A stretch of DNA of 64,000 bases from Cladopsammia gracilis (Eukaryota > Cnidaria > Anthozoa > Scleractinia > Dendrophylliidae). Where the stretch lies: NCBI GenBank assembly GCA_022457155.1, contig JAJGOT010000508.1:415501-479500 (forward strand), read 5' to 3'. Positions 9,265 to 18,940 of the stretch are shown one piece after another; position 1 is the first letter of the stretch; each line of letters opens with the position of its first letter. The translations under genes were made by a program, and so were the position numbers. The notes under the pieces were generated by a model. That model did not search any database, was not told where the DNA came from, and saw only the letters and a list, made by a program, of their open reading frames with translations.

Positions 9265-10066
9265 CGCCGCTTCCCGTTTTTTGACTTCCTTTTTTGTTTA
9301 ACACCAAGGCCTAATTTTTGTTTAGTGTTTATCATATTTCTAGCTAACCAACGACCCCATTGTCTTTCATTATAAGGTACATCATCCAGTGACTTAACCA
9401 TTTTTCGATCTGCTTTATTTTTACATTTGACTTGATCACTTTTTGTTTTATTTCCACAAACACTGTAATCAACATCATGCTGCATACTGACAGCATCTGT
9501 TTTACCCGTTGGTTGCTGATAGATCTCAAGTATTTGACCAGTGTTTGGTTCATATTTCAATTGCTCATCAAGGGGATTCCCAGGTCCTGTATAATGATGT
9601 CCAGGTAGTACAAAGCCCTTCTTGGGTGCTATCTTTAATATAGCTTTATGAATATCAATCCCACTACCTTTATGTAATGGATCTAGTTTCTTACTAATAT
9701 CTGAAGTTAAACTATCTAAGGCTTGATCCAAATATTTATCAGCCATTCCTTTTAATTTTTGTTTATTATAACCAGATTTGATTACTTTTGATGCTCCGAT
9801 TCTGCCTAAATTATAAAAACCTTTTAAAGCACTTTTAGCTGCAATTTCGCCAAGACTGTGACTACCTTCTATATTTAAAAAGCCCCCATCTTGTGAGGGC
9901 TCAATTAGTTTCCCTGTTTTTGTTTTTTAAATTTGGTTTTTGTTATACTACATTCAGCGCAAGTGCATTTCAACATAGTTCGACCATTTTTAGTTTTCAC
10001 ATATCGTTCGCTTCCTGGAACACATTCAGTGACTTTCTTCTGTCTAACACAATATGATTTTACCAT
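9261..10066 (-). pseudogene. Zinc-ribbon plus parvovirus-type phospholipase A2 virion protein, frameshifted
   Basis: The ATG at 10,066 starts a ~53-residue basic, Cys-containing module (YCVRQ... CTCAEC) that stops at 9905 in its own frame. A shift in the A-rich stretch near 9910-9930 continues as TGKLIEPSQDGG and runs open to the stop at 9261. The PLA2 domain shows the calcium loop LPGHHYTGPGNPLD and the catalytic MQHDVDYS (His-Asp). This is the layout of the parvovirus VP1-unique PLA2 used to breach endosomal membranes. The zinc module lacks one expected Cys (CVRQ instead of CVxC). The two parts could also be separate genes, in which case the second lacks a clear ATG before position 9746. 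Confidence 0.8.
9276..9282 (-). promoter_or_regulatory. Candidate -1 ribosomal frameshift site between PLA2 and integrase
   Basis: On the minus strand the heptamer A AAA AAC lies in the zero frame of the phospholipase gene, five codons before its stop. The integrase frame is exactly the -1 frame. A hairpin with 6-bp arms (GTTGAG/CTCAAC) starts ten bases after the heptamer (9265 down to about 9240). All three elements of a classical programmed -1 site are therefore present. Function is inferred. Confidence 0.45.
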
Positions 10067-10078
10067 TATATATATAAG

Positions 10079-10620
10079 TTAGATATTTCTGAAATAATGT
10101 TCGAGGAATCTCTCATTCTTCATTGTGTTATATATGTCAAATACTTGCAATAAATTATAATACGAATTCCCCTTATTCATTTCGTTCAGAAAGTATAAAC
10201 AGAAGTAGCCACATGTAGACGTTTTTATGTTTTGGATTTGGTTGTTTTGGTGAAGCAGTGTCAAATTCCTTCTTTTCGCATGATTTACGATCTCTTGAAA
10301 TGGAGGCATACCAAAACTGTCAAAATAATTTATCACGTTGTCTTTTACATAAGTTGTAACCCAATGAGATCCTGCCATATAACTAGGTTCTAGATTGTAA
10401 ATAAATAATGCTTGGCTATGATTATGTGGAACTGTTTCATCCCTTGACAGCACATCATTTACTGGGATGTTTAAATATCTGCACCATTTTATTAGATCGT
10501 GATTACTTAACGGGATGTCTTTGTCGAATTTGGGGTTTAGAATATTGTCCCTATAAGTGGGATGCTGTTGAATGGGCTGTTTCTTCCGAATAGCAAGCCT
10601 TTGCCTCTTTTCCCTGTCTT
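10079..10620 (-). pseudogene. Adenain-like (Ulp1-fold) maturation cysteine protease
   Basis: The catalytic order His-Asp-Gln/Cys is visible: GSHWVTTY, then NYFDSFGMPP, then TSTCGYFCLYF. The conserved PLSNHDLIKW block lies upstream, and the C-terminus is FLEHYFRNI. The frame has no ATG before this block. It is open back to an A10 run near 10,617-10,626, where a one- or two-base shift joins it to the preceding hydrophobic protein. So it is either fused to that protein, or its own start has been lost. In adenoviruses and Polintons this enzyme cleaves capsid precursors at (M/I/L)xGx-G sites, several of which occur in neighbouring proteins. Confidence 0.85.
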
Positions 10621-11327
10621 TTTTTTTTGGTTGTTTTTTTTATGCCCATACCAGTTAGATTATCCCATCTACCTATAAATGGAGGTGGTCTATATATACC
10701 TAGTCTTGGAGCTCCCGTACCCTTTTTTCTCCCACCAATTCGGGGCGCACCACTACCAGTTCTACTTGTTAAAGCATTTAGAAGAAGTGAGACACCAATG
10801 CTTGCCAGTAGAGTTCCAAGGAATCCACCTGATTGTGTTTTTGTGGGTCGTACATGAACACCTGATCCTGACTGAAGAGCATTCAATATATCCTGTTTTT
10901 GTTTAGTTGTTAAAAGATGCTTATATTCTATCAGCTTATTAATTTTATCTTGGGGTATAAGAAAACCACCCGACTGTATACCTCTTCCAGATATTGCTTT
11001 AACCACTTGAGAAGCACCTTCAGAAGCCAAGCCGGCTAGAGCTGATAGACCAAGGGTTTTACCAATAGTAGGTAAAGCTGCACGTCCAAGGGTTAGAATG
11101 GTAGTTAACAAACTTCCACCGACTTGTTTTCCAATATTTGTTTTCGCAAGCTTAATGTCCATACCCTTACCCAATGCCCGATTCTTCTCCAACCTTTTTT
11201 TTACCATTGCTGGGACATATAGAGTATCATTCCCATGAAGAGAGTCGTTTAAAAGCCTGAGAACGATCGTTTCCCTTTTATGGAAAGCATTGCTAAGATT
11301 TTTCTTTTGATTGTCAGACAATTTCAC
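10551..11327 (-). CDS. Hydrophobic, Gly-rich pVI/pX-like minor virion protein
   Basis: 258 residues. Residues 70-110 and 168-190 are hydrophobic and could be amphipathic or membrane-active helices; the C-terminus is Lys-rich. Two adenain-type consensus sites are visible: ISGRG at residues 112-116 and LTGMG at 224-228. The frame begins with GTG at 11,327 just inside an out-of-frame ATG, so a small indel may have hit the start. The last ~20 residues probably reflect a frameshift in the A10 run near 10,620 leading into the protease. The family is common in Polintons; the comparison with adenovirus pVI is by analogy of composition, position and cleavage sites. Confidence 0.6.
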   Translation of the reverse strand: MKLSDNQKKNLSNAFHKRETIVLRLLNDSLHGNDTLYVPAMVKKRLEKNRALGKGMDIKLAKTNIGKQVGGSLLTTILTLGRAALPTIGKTLGLSALAGLASEGASQVVKAISGRGIQSGGFLIPQDKINKLIEYKHLLTTKQKQDILNALQSGSGVHVRPTKTQSGGFLGTLLASIGVSLLLNALTSRTGSGAPRIGGRKKGTGAPRLGIYRPPPFIGRWDNLTGMGIKKTTKKKRQGKEAKACYSEETAHSTASHL

Positions 11328-11439
11328 ATTAATCTCATAAAGTTAAGTCATTTGTTGTATATAATATATGTTATATAATTTTCTGGTTATAAAACATATA
11401 TGAAATAATGATATTATTTGATTAGTAATTTATTACTTT

Positions 11440-12691
11440 TTACACTATAACCAATTCATTTCCCACTTTGTCAATGACAACTGTCTCTTCATATAGGACT
11501 ATAGCATGTTTGCTGAAATCGAAAGGACTATTCCCAGCACTATTGGCGTTCAGTTTATACCTGAAGATCAACTGCTTTGGGTCTCTTATTACTTTCTCTG
11601 TTTGATATGATAGATCGAAATAGATTAGTGGATAGAGACCATTGTAATTCGATAGGTTAAGCTGTGTACCGCTGTTGTAATCATTCTTTCTCATACCATA
11701 GGACATTAAATCATTGAACATCCTTACTTTTGATTCTGAATCGTATTCAGTCTCTGGGTAGAATACTCCATTACCGTATTCCAATCGGCATGTTGTCAGA
11801 CTGCAAGCATTATCACCTGAATTTACTTTAAAAGTGTCAAACAGGTACGGATTCGCCTCTGCATTGTTTGTTTTAGCTCTTTGTAGATATACAAATATAG
11901 CCTTAACATTATCAATACTGGATGAGATTTGGAAGAATCCACTACTATGTGTTGGTGCGGACACCTCATACATTTCTCTCAGATATGTCCATTTATCATC
12001 TTTCAAAAAAGAACTAACAAACTTATCATATAGACTGTCCTTAGGTGTCAATTTTGGTACCCAAAGTAGTAATCTATCAATAACAACTCGTCCGTCATCT
12101 GCTGCACCTGCCTTAAATATTAATTCATTGTCATTCTGCAACTGTATATTAAACTGAAGTTGCATTGGGACTAACATTCGACCCTCTAGCTCTTCGAAGA
12201 AACTGTAACGATTAAGAGGTATGACTACATTGACATCATGGTTACCTGTCGTTAAAAGACGTCTTGACTCAAACCCTGTATTAGTATTGGCTGTAGTGCC
12301 ATCTGTGTCCAAATACCATAAAGAGTTTTTAGCAACACTACGAGCAAAATCGTCACTAGGTTCTTGACATAAGTCACTTTATGGAGATTATCAGTATCAT
12401 ACACGATCTTTCCTGCTGATTTTATCATCATGTGACTAATCAAACTATGGGCTCCATTAATAATTGTTATACGATCTGCACCATAGGCTGTACCATCAGC
12501 CAATTTTTGTACCTGGAGCTGGACCTCAAAATAGCATTGTACCAATCGAAAAAGCTCGATCGATCATTAATTGTAAATTTATACCCATTTTTGTCTTGGT
12601 GTTGATTGTTAGCTGGGGCTCTGATTACATCATCAAGTTTGAATCGTACCAACTCATATCTTTGTAGAAATTCACTTGTTCTGAAAGACAT
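11440..12691 (-). pseudogene. Double-jelly-roll major capsid protein, two frameshifts
   Basis: The ATG at 12,691 starts MSFRTSEFLQRYELVRFK. The frame shifts near 12,531-12,537 (after DWYNA) and again near 12,355-12,362 (after VTYVKNL); the last and longest part is open to 11,440. Total about 417 residues. Blocks such as IPLNRYSFFEELEGRML and the beta-rich C-terminus match the Polinton/adintovirus hexon-like capsid as I know it. It would form the pseudo-hexameric capsomers. A GTTAGATA motif lies at 12,713-12,720, 21 bp upstream of the start. Both indels lie outside long homopolymers. Confidence 0.85.
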
Positions 12692-12770
12692 TATATTATT
12701 ATGTTAGATAATTTTACAATTATATACCATATTTTGTAATATATAGATGTTTTCAATCATTTTATTGATT

Positions 12771-13169
12771 CTATACTACTCTTACTCTACGCCTTCTTTT
12801 CACACCAGATCCAGATATCAATCTATTGAGTATCATATCAGTACTTTCATCTTGCTGTTGCTGTTTAATGGGTGAGGATGGAACATTTGCCGTTTGTCTT
12901 GTAGCTCCTTTTCTCAAATTTGCCAATCTTTTCATTATTAGGTCTCCTGACTTCTGTGATACCGCCTTACCCAGTCGCTCACCTGCATGCGATATCCCCG
13001 ATTCTAGTGCCTTCTTTGCTTTTGGCTTAGCAAATTTCTTAAAAACAGCTGATGCCACACTCTTTAATGGTTTGAAAATATTACCAACGATAAGCCCAGA
13101 CCCTTTGTGTTGATATACAAATTTACCACGTTTTGGATGGTAAAATCTTTTGAATTCATATGGTTTCAT
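12771..13169 (-). CDS. Basic core-like virion protein with predicted protease site
   Basis: 132 residues, intact. Lys-rich N-terminal half, a short Gln run (near residue 104), and an Arg-rich C-terminus (KRRRRVRVV). An adenain-type site ISGSG stands at residues 118-122, just before the Arg-rich tail. It lies between the capsid and penton-like genes on the same strand. The features suit a DNA-condensing or internal capsid protein such as adenovirus pVII/pX, but homology is not established. Confidence 0.6.
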   Translation of the reverse strand: MKPYEFKRFYHPKRGKFVYQHKGSGLIVGNIFKPLKSVASAVFKKFAKPKAKKALESGISHAGERLGKAVSQKSGDLIMKRLANLRKGATRQTANVPSSPIKQQQQDESTDMILNRLISGSGVKRRRRVRVV

Positions 13170-13189
13170 TTTTATACTATTATGTTATA

Positions 13190-13993
13190 TTATTCTATCC
13201 TTTTCAAAATCAATGAAAAAGATGTATCTGCTCCATTCAGGTTAACTAATCTTCTTTTTCCATCGGTTATATAAATCCTTATACTAGAAATCGTTATCTT
13301 ATTCACAGGATTGTAGGTGACTCTCTGGGGTTCTAAGGTGAATGAATAACTAGGTTGGAGAACACTGGTTGAGAAGGAATAAATGATGTCGGTATCTTGA
13401 CCATCCACCAGGCTAGCATTAATCAGATCACAATGAACATTGAGGACATCTGTATCTTGAGATAGATTTGGAACCCTTGGTCCAATGTTTGTCCCACTTG
13501 TCAATACTATTTTATCGAAACCGATTAGATCATTAAAATTGGAATGTGTTAAATCAAGCCGATAATTCTGAGCTAATGTAACCGTGACCCTAAATGTTGT
13601 ATTATCGAATTCAAGAGTTATCGGATACGTATCACCAGTCTTCGTTATGTTCTTGATATATGTTATGTTATTGATATATATATTATATGGGAATACCGAA
13701 ATAAATTGTTGTTGTTGTTGTATTGAAGTCTGTATAATTCCATACTCCGGCTGGAAAGGTGATGTTGTTAAATGTTGAACCACTATCGGAGCTATATCTG
13801 ATTAATTGATTTCCATAAAATGAATTTACATTAAACCATGTAAAAGACATGTTAACGATTCGGTTAAGGCCGACCACATATTGAGAATTGCGATCCAATA
13901 TTATAGGCCTGTTAAATTTGTTGTAAAATCCTCTGGTTTATTATTCCATTGATTTTTTACACTATAAGATGATAAAACTATCTCTCGATCCAT
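13190..13993 (-). pseudogene. Penton-like (single jelly-roll) minor capsid protein, two frameshifts
   Basis: From the ATG at 13,993 the product starts MDREIVLSSYSVKNQW. Frameshifts lie near 13,905-13,920 and in the GTTGTT microrepeat near 13,705-13,720. Afterwards the frame is open to 13,190. The sequence is beta-rich with blocks VVGLNRIVNMSFTWFN, FPAGVWNYTD, DLTHSNFNDLIGF and NVHCDLINASLVDG, typical of the vertex protein encoded next to the capsid gene in Polintons. It would occupy the five-fold vertices. Confidence 0.75.
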
Positions 13994-14013
13994 ATATAAT
14001 ACCGTTACATAAA

Positions 14014-15073
14014 TTATATTTTGAAGTACTTATTATACAATTTATTATATTGTGGTCTATTTATTTCTGCAGCCTTTTGTAAAATATCCAGGATAGCTGC
14101 TCATCTCAAGGCTGGTATTCCCTGCCAATCTTTCACCAATAATCAATTCCAATTTCTTGAGAAGCTGCTTTATATCATTATAAAACATATTTCCACCTCT
14201 TGTTTTCTTCCTCGGCCTTTGATCCCGGAACCTTTTTTTGTTTTCAATTTTTTCTCATAGTGGTTTATGTATTCATTTAAAATCATTCTCCCGTCATCTA
14301 TTCTTTTATTGTATTCATCTCTTTGCTTTTCTGAATATTCCCCCCGTCTTAAATCGTTTTGTAACAGTTGCTTTATGGCCACTTAATTGCGCCCTTTTTG
14401 CTTTAGCATCTTTCACAATCTTTGTAAGAAAACTTTTAGTTTTTTTGTCTGTTATTTGTTCTTGATTCAATATTTTTGACACATTTTCATAAGTCATAAC
14501 TCCCATATCATCTAATATCGTATCATCAATATCATGATTTTCTAACATTTCATCAATCTCAGCCAAAGTATGTCCCTTTTCCTGTTCTTCTTCCTCTTGT
14601 TGTTTCATTATATCAGTATCATATTCGAATTCGGGCAATGTTTCATATTTTGGCTTAAAGTACGTAGGATCCACATAAATCTCCTTGTTTCCTTCAAAAA
14701 TATCTTTTAAAGATTCTTCATATGTTCGAGGTGCTGGAACAAGCTGTTTATCGTGCTGTGGTAGTACATAATCACCAAAATCAATCAGACCTTCTACATC
14801 CATTTCTTCATATGGATCAACATCGGGCATATAGTCAATACCAGGCTCGCCTTTCTTGCGTAGTTGCCTTTTTCTCAGAGGTAACCTTAAATCTATATTC
14901 CTATCAATAACATCATCTAATCTTGTAGTCACTGGTTTGAATACCTTCGCCAATGACTGTTGGCTGGTCTGCTGACTAATATCATGTTTCGTAATTCTAT
15001 CATGAACATAATTAATCTTATTCCCTAATTCAGATTTACTCTTTGCGAGTTCTTTCCACTTAAGTAAACTCAT
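14014..15073 (-). pseudogene. Acidic/basic virion-associated protein with PxPAPRT and cleavage motifs, frameshifted
   Basis: The ATG at 15,073 gives 252 residues: a basic N-terminus, a Tyr/Asp-rich middle with LVPAPRTYEE at about residue 110, an acidic QQEEEEQE stretch, and a Lys-rich end. The frame shifts near 14,375-14,395, again near 14,165-14,180 and near 14,090-14,100; the last stop is at 14,014-14,016. The segment after the first shift contains IKGRG, an adenain-type site. The VPAPRT motif recurs in the PolB N-terminus. I do not recognise the family beyond its frequent presence in cnidarian Polintons. Confidence 0.55.
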
Positions 15074-15131
15074 TTATTGTTATATTATTACATTACATAA
15101 AAATGGGAAATTATATATAAAAATAACGTTT

Positions 15132-15190
15132 AACATGGTGTTATACACCGTGTTATACACCGTGTTGTACACCGTGTTATACACCATGTT
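15132..15190. repeat. 12-bp direct repeats in the divergent promoter region
   Basis: Four tandem 12-bp units of the form GTTATACACCGT (third unit GTTGTACACCGT, fourth ending CAT) lie between the minus-strand gene ending its promoter at 15,073 and the plus-strand ATPase at 15,221. The array starts AACATGGTGT and ends ACACCATGTT, so it is also an imperfect palindrome. It is the only divergent gene pair in the element, which suggests an operator, enhancer or origin. Confidence 0.7.
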
Positions 15191-15220
15191 ATATTGAAAT
15201 AATATATCCATATAATATAA

Positions 15221-15857
15221 ATGAAAATACCAAATTATGACGTTGAAGACGATGTTGCCTCAAACTTTAAACAGTTATATGAATTCATGCCTGATCGATC
15301 ATTTCGGATGTTGGTTTGCGGAACCAAGCGGTTCGGGGAAAACTAATGCACTAATGCATATGATCATCCATCTGTTGTATTTTGATAAAGTATATCTTTA
15401 TGCTAAAAACTTAGAGCAGTCTAAGTACCAGTATCTTATGGATATGGTCCGACCAATAAGTGATGAAGTTGGCTATGAAGTTATCGAAGCAAACAACGAT
15501 GAGATTATTCCCGTTGAAGACATTGACTGTGACTCACAGAAATTAGTAGTATTTGACGATTTCGTATGTAATAAAAACCAAAAACCATTGGTCGACTATT
15601 TTATACGAGGAAGACACAAAAATTGCAGTGTGATTTATCTGAGTCAAAGCTACTATAAGACACCAAAAGACATAAGATTGAACTGTTCACATTTCTCTAT
15701 TTACGAATTCCCAAGTGCTAATGAGAAGAGTCTAATTTGCCGTGAAAACAGTATTCCAAAAGAATTATATGAGAAAGCAACTAAAGAACCATATTCCTTC
15801 GTATATATTGATAAGCCACGGAAATTCACAACTAAGAATTTCAATGGAAAAATATAA
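15221..15857 (+). pseudogene. FtsK/HerA-type (A32-like) genome-packaging ATPase, one frameshift
   Basis: The ATG at 15,221 follows a TATAATATAA box. A single extra base near 15,321-15,325 interrupts the Walker A motif. Downstream the frame shows SGSGKTNAL, Walker B KLVVFDDF at about residue 108, a sensor-like IYLSQSYYKTP, and a C-terminus RKFTTKNF. Length about 212 residues, as usual for Polinton ATPases. It would pump the genome into the capsid. The one-base lesion sits exactly in the P-loop. Confidence 0.88.
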
Positions 15858-15873
15858 TATAACTCAATTATAT

Positions 15874-17628
15874 ATGAGTTACTCAAATGGAATTTTACCA
15901 TCGTCAACATCAACGGCGACACCACAACGTGGATTACCTGGCGTAGGGTTCAAATTGACAGATGATGGTAATTATGATATGCAAAACAAGAAATTAGTTA
16001 ATGTCAAGGATCCTAAAAATTTTAAAGATGTTGTCAACAAAGAGTATGGAGACACACATTATTTAAAGTTAGATGGAACAACTCATATGACTGCAGATTT
16101 GGATCACAAATATGGATACGGATGAAAACAATGATTTCAGTGCCGTCAATATGATCACTTTAAAAAAGTATCATCCTGATGCTCCAGCTCACACTCATGA
16201 AGTGACTAAAGATATTGATTTGAAGGAGATGTACAATATTGTCCAATCAAAACAACAAACATGGCATGATTTGGGAGCACATTATAACAATCTAGTTTCT
16301 TACAATGATGTCAAAAATATATTCTTATCCCGCAAAGAGACGTTTCCAATGGAGACTAGTTTGGATATGGGAAATCACACTATTTTTAATGTGAAAGACC
16401 CAACCATTGCCGACCAAGGCGCAAACAAAAGATATGTGGACGACCAATCCGCTAAAAAGCTTTCTTTGGAAGGTGGAACAATGACTGGAAACCTGGATAT
16501 GAATTCACAACAAATTAACAATGTTGCAGCGCCAACTCTTGAACATCAACCCACGCCAAAATCTTATGTGGATAGTGGCGATAAAAATCTTGATCTCAAG
16601 ATAGGAAATGTGGTAGTCCACACGATAGAATTAGAAGAGAAGCTCAAAAAATATGTAAATGAATCACATATCACGTCAACCTCGCGTCCGAAAGATGAAT
16701 TCCGGTATCTGATGGAAGACATTGATGAATCCAGCTCTGAACATAATATGACAGTGACTGGAATAACTGATTTTTGAAGTTCTCCACATCATTTCAATAA
16801 GAAGGCGTACGATTTGAAAATAACAAAAGATCTTTTTAATGAATACTCTGGGAGACTTGGATTCAATATGTACAAATTACCAGAAGGAGAATACACTATT
16901 TGCATTGAATTCTTCCCCGCGTCAATGGATGGTGTTAGTGTCAATGTCGTGAGCACAAGTCTGAATATCAATCAACAATCAACAAAGAAGTTTTCGAATC
17001 CAATTGGTGGCTCCGCCGGTTATACAAGATCCATCATCCACATGCATAAATGGCAGATTTCTCCACCTGAATTCATTTTCCTGGATTTGAACTGGAATGG
17101 AACCGCTGAATCAGCTGCAAAAGGAGATGCAAATCTGATCATATATGGTGTCAAAGGTTCTCAACCTGATGTTGAAAGCAGCGTCTTCGATGCACCTTTC
17201 ATTTTTGAAAACCAAAAGATGGTCATGGAGGCTGATTTGGATATGAATGGTCATAGAATATTAAATCCTTCATTAACATCAAAAACATTCATTACGGCTT
17301 ACTTCGAAAAATCACGGCATCCAAGTCGCTTTTTTTGAATTTTGCAAATCCATTTCAAATTATACCTTATGATTGTATTTTAAAAGGCATCAATTGTTAC
17401 TTTGGCTCATTAACTAATTCTGATTTTCTTATTTCTTTAAAAGTCAGAGTCAGTGGAACCAATAGACAAAATCAAAGCTTTAACTCAACAGAAAATGAAA
17501 GGCGACAGGAATTTAACATAAATATGAACCTATCAAAACATGATATAATATGGATTGAAATTTGCAAAAAAAATACAACTGAACAGATCACGCATGATGA
17601 CGTTGTATTTGCTATTGAATTTAATTAA
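15874..17628 (+). pseudogene. Tail-fibre-like attachment protein with phage-type repeats, broken
   Basis: The product starts MSYSNGILPSS at 15,874, 16 bases after the ATPase stop. Three repeats of the type (M)xGxLDMNxxxIxNVxxP...YVD occur: YDMQNKKLVNVKDP, TSLDMGNHTIFNVKDP and MTGNLDMNSQQINNVAAP. They resemble shaft repeats of phage tail fibres. A beta-rich C-terminal half could be a knob. Lesions: frameshift near 16,105-16,120, stop at 16,775-16,777, frameshift near 17,325-17,340. Total about 585 residues. The position suits a receptor-binding fibre; this role is inferred. Confidence 0.65.
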
Positions 17629-17663
17629 GCCGTAGCGTTTGAAATTTAATTTCCCCAACTAAA

Positions 17664-17880
17664 ATGGCCTTTGAAATCAAAATAAATTCTGAAAAACTGA
17701 AAGAAATTATACAAGCAATGAAGAGATTGAAACTTTGTTCCTGCATAAAAAATGCAAAATCACCCACTTAATTACAAACCGCCGTGGCGGTTTGATTTCA
17801 ATCATATTGATCTGAATGGTAGAAACCTTATTGGTTTACCCAAACAGATTCAAAAATTCATTCAGAGTTTTAATATATAA
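17664..17880 (+). pseudogene. Small unknown protein, probably one frameshifted ORF
   Basis: An ATG at 17,664 opens MAFEIKINSEKLKEIIQ and stops at 17,771. A second frame starting at 17,751 continues to 17,880 with NYKPPWRFDFNHIDLNG. A shift in the A6 run near 17,746-17,751 would join them into about 72 residues. No family recognised. It lies between the fibre-like gene and the next unknown. Confidence 0.35.
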
Positions 17881-17907
17881 TTATCTAATATATTGATATA
17901 TATATAA

Positions 17908-18309
17908 ATGGCAATTCTCACACAGTCAATTAATTTTTGTAATAAACTTTTCACAACCCAAAAAAACTTACATCCAAATACTAAAGATGAAATATTAAAA
18001 TCGGCTTGAATATATCAATTTTTGTACGTTAACTATTTGAATGAGCCAGTATCATTTAACCAAATATTAGAAAAACACCCTGACATTGGATTAATAGGAC
18101 CAGGTTCTTGTACTATAAACACCAAATACCAATTTTTAATTAAACATGCTATTTTTCATGATGCATTTGGAAGATTTTACATTGACTATGAAAAGGGGCC
18201 TGGGTACACATATTGCTGCCTTTCATTGCCTAAGAAAATAAAAAGATCTCCAATAATGGGTCAAATAAGTGGTGTATTACATTGTCTTCTTTCAAATCCT
18301 AAAATATAA
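17908..18309 (+). pseudogene. Unknown 133-residue protein with one internal stop
   Basis: The ATG at 17,908 is preceded by TATCTAATATA and TATATATAA, the promoter-like pattern of the element. The frame is interrupted only by a TGA at 18,007-18,009. The second part has blocks GLIGPGSC, HAIFHDAFGRFYIDY and CCLSLPKKIKRSP. I do not recognise the family. Confidence 0.5.
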
Positions 18310-18329
18310 TTATCCAAATATATAATATA

Positions 18330-18818
18330 ATGACTAAAACAGATATATTCAATTTTAATCACATAGATAAAAACATCAGCCAAGAAAAATTATCTGAAAT
18401 CAAAGCATTGTATAAATTTTATCATAAACGCTTTTGGTGCTATACGAAGGCTTTCAAATATTTCAAGAGATTAAATTTGGCTATGAATTTAACATCAGTT
18501 TCTTTAGTAGCCGCTGGTACAATAGCTGGTTCAATTACATTAAACCCTATTATTTTAGGAGTAATTAGTGGTAGTGGTTTATTGCTTAATACATACAGTG
18601 AACTTAAGAATTATAAAAAGAAAATCGAATTGTCTCATTTTACATTCACAACATATCAAAAAGTATTAGTTGATTTACGCTCATGTCTCAGAGGAAATCA
18701 ATTCAACCATACCGCATTTATAAATGAAATGAGACAGTTAGATGAAATAATCATCGATCTTTGTCCTCTTGCCGATAAATTTGAGAAACAGTATGATAAA
18801 AAATTCACTTCCGAGTAA
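18330..18818 (+). CDS. Small membrane protein with central hydrophobic hairpin
   Basis: 162 residues, intact. Order: polar N-terminus, YHKRFWCYTKAFKYF helix, a ~45-residue hydrophobic Gly/Ala/Ser/Val/Ile region (residues 52-92) able to form two membrane passes, then a basic, helical C-terminal half. It is the counterpart of 263-924 in the left element. A TATCCAAATA motif and TATAATATAA lie directly upstream. A role in viral membranes is a guess. Confidence 0.7.
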   Translation: MTKTDIFNFNHIDKNISQEKLSEIKALYKFYHKRFWCYTKAFKYFKRLNLAMNLTSVSLVAAGTIAGSITLNPIILGVISGSGLLLNTYSELKNYKKKIELSHFTFTTYQKVLVDLRSCLRGNQFNHTAFINEMRQLDEIIIDLCPLADKFEKQYDKKFTSE

Positions 18819-18940
18819 ACTTTTACGATAAACTTTACTAACAAACTTTACCATAAATTTTTATTTTGTTACTCATTCAAAGGGGTTTTTCCCTTTACAT
18901 GACATATGACTTCCTGTTTTTCTGAGAATCACGCAACAGG

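Noticed and set aside
17776..17793. Perfect hairpin AAACCGCC-GT-GGCGGTTT that looks like a terminator
   Set aside because: It lies inside a likely coding frame of the small protein at 17,664-17,880, has no T-run after it, and the genome is eukaryotic.
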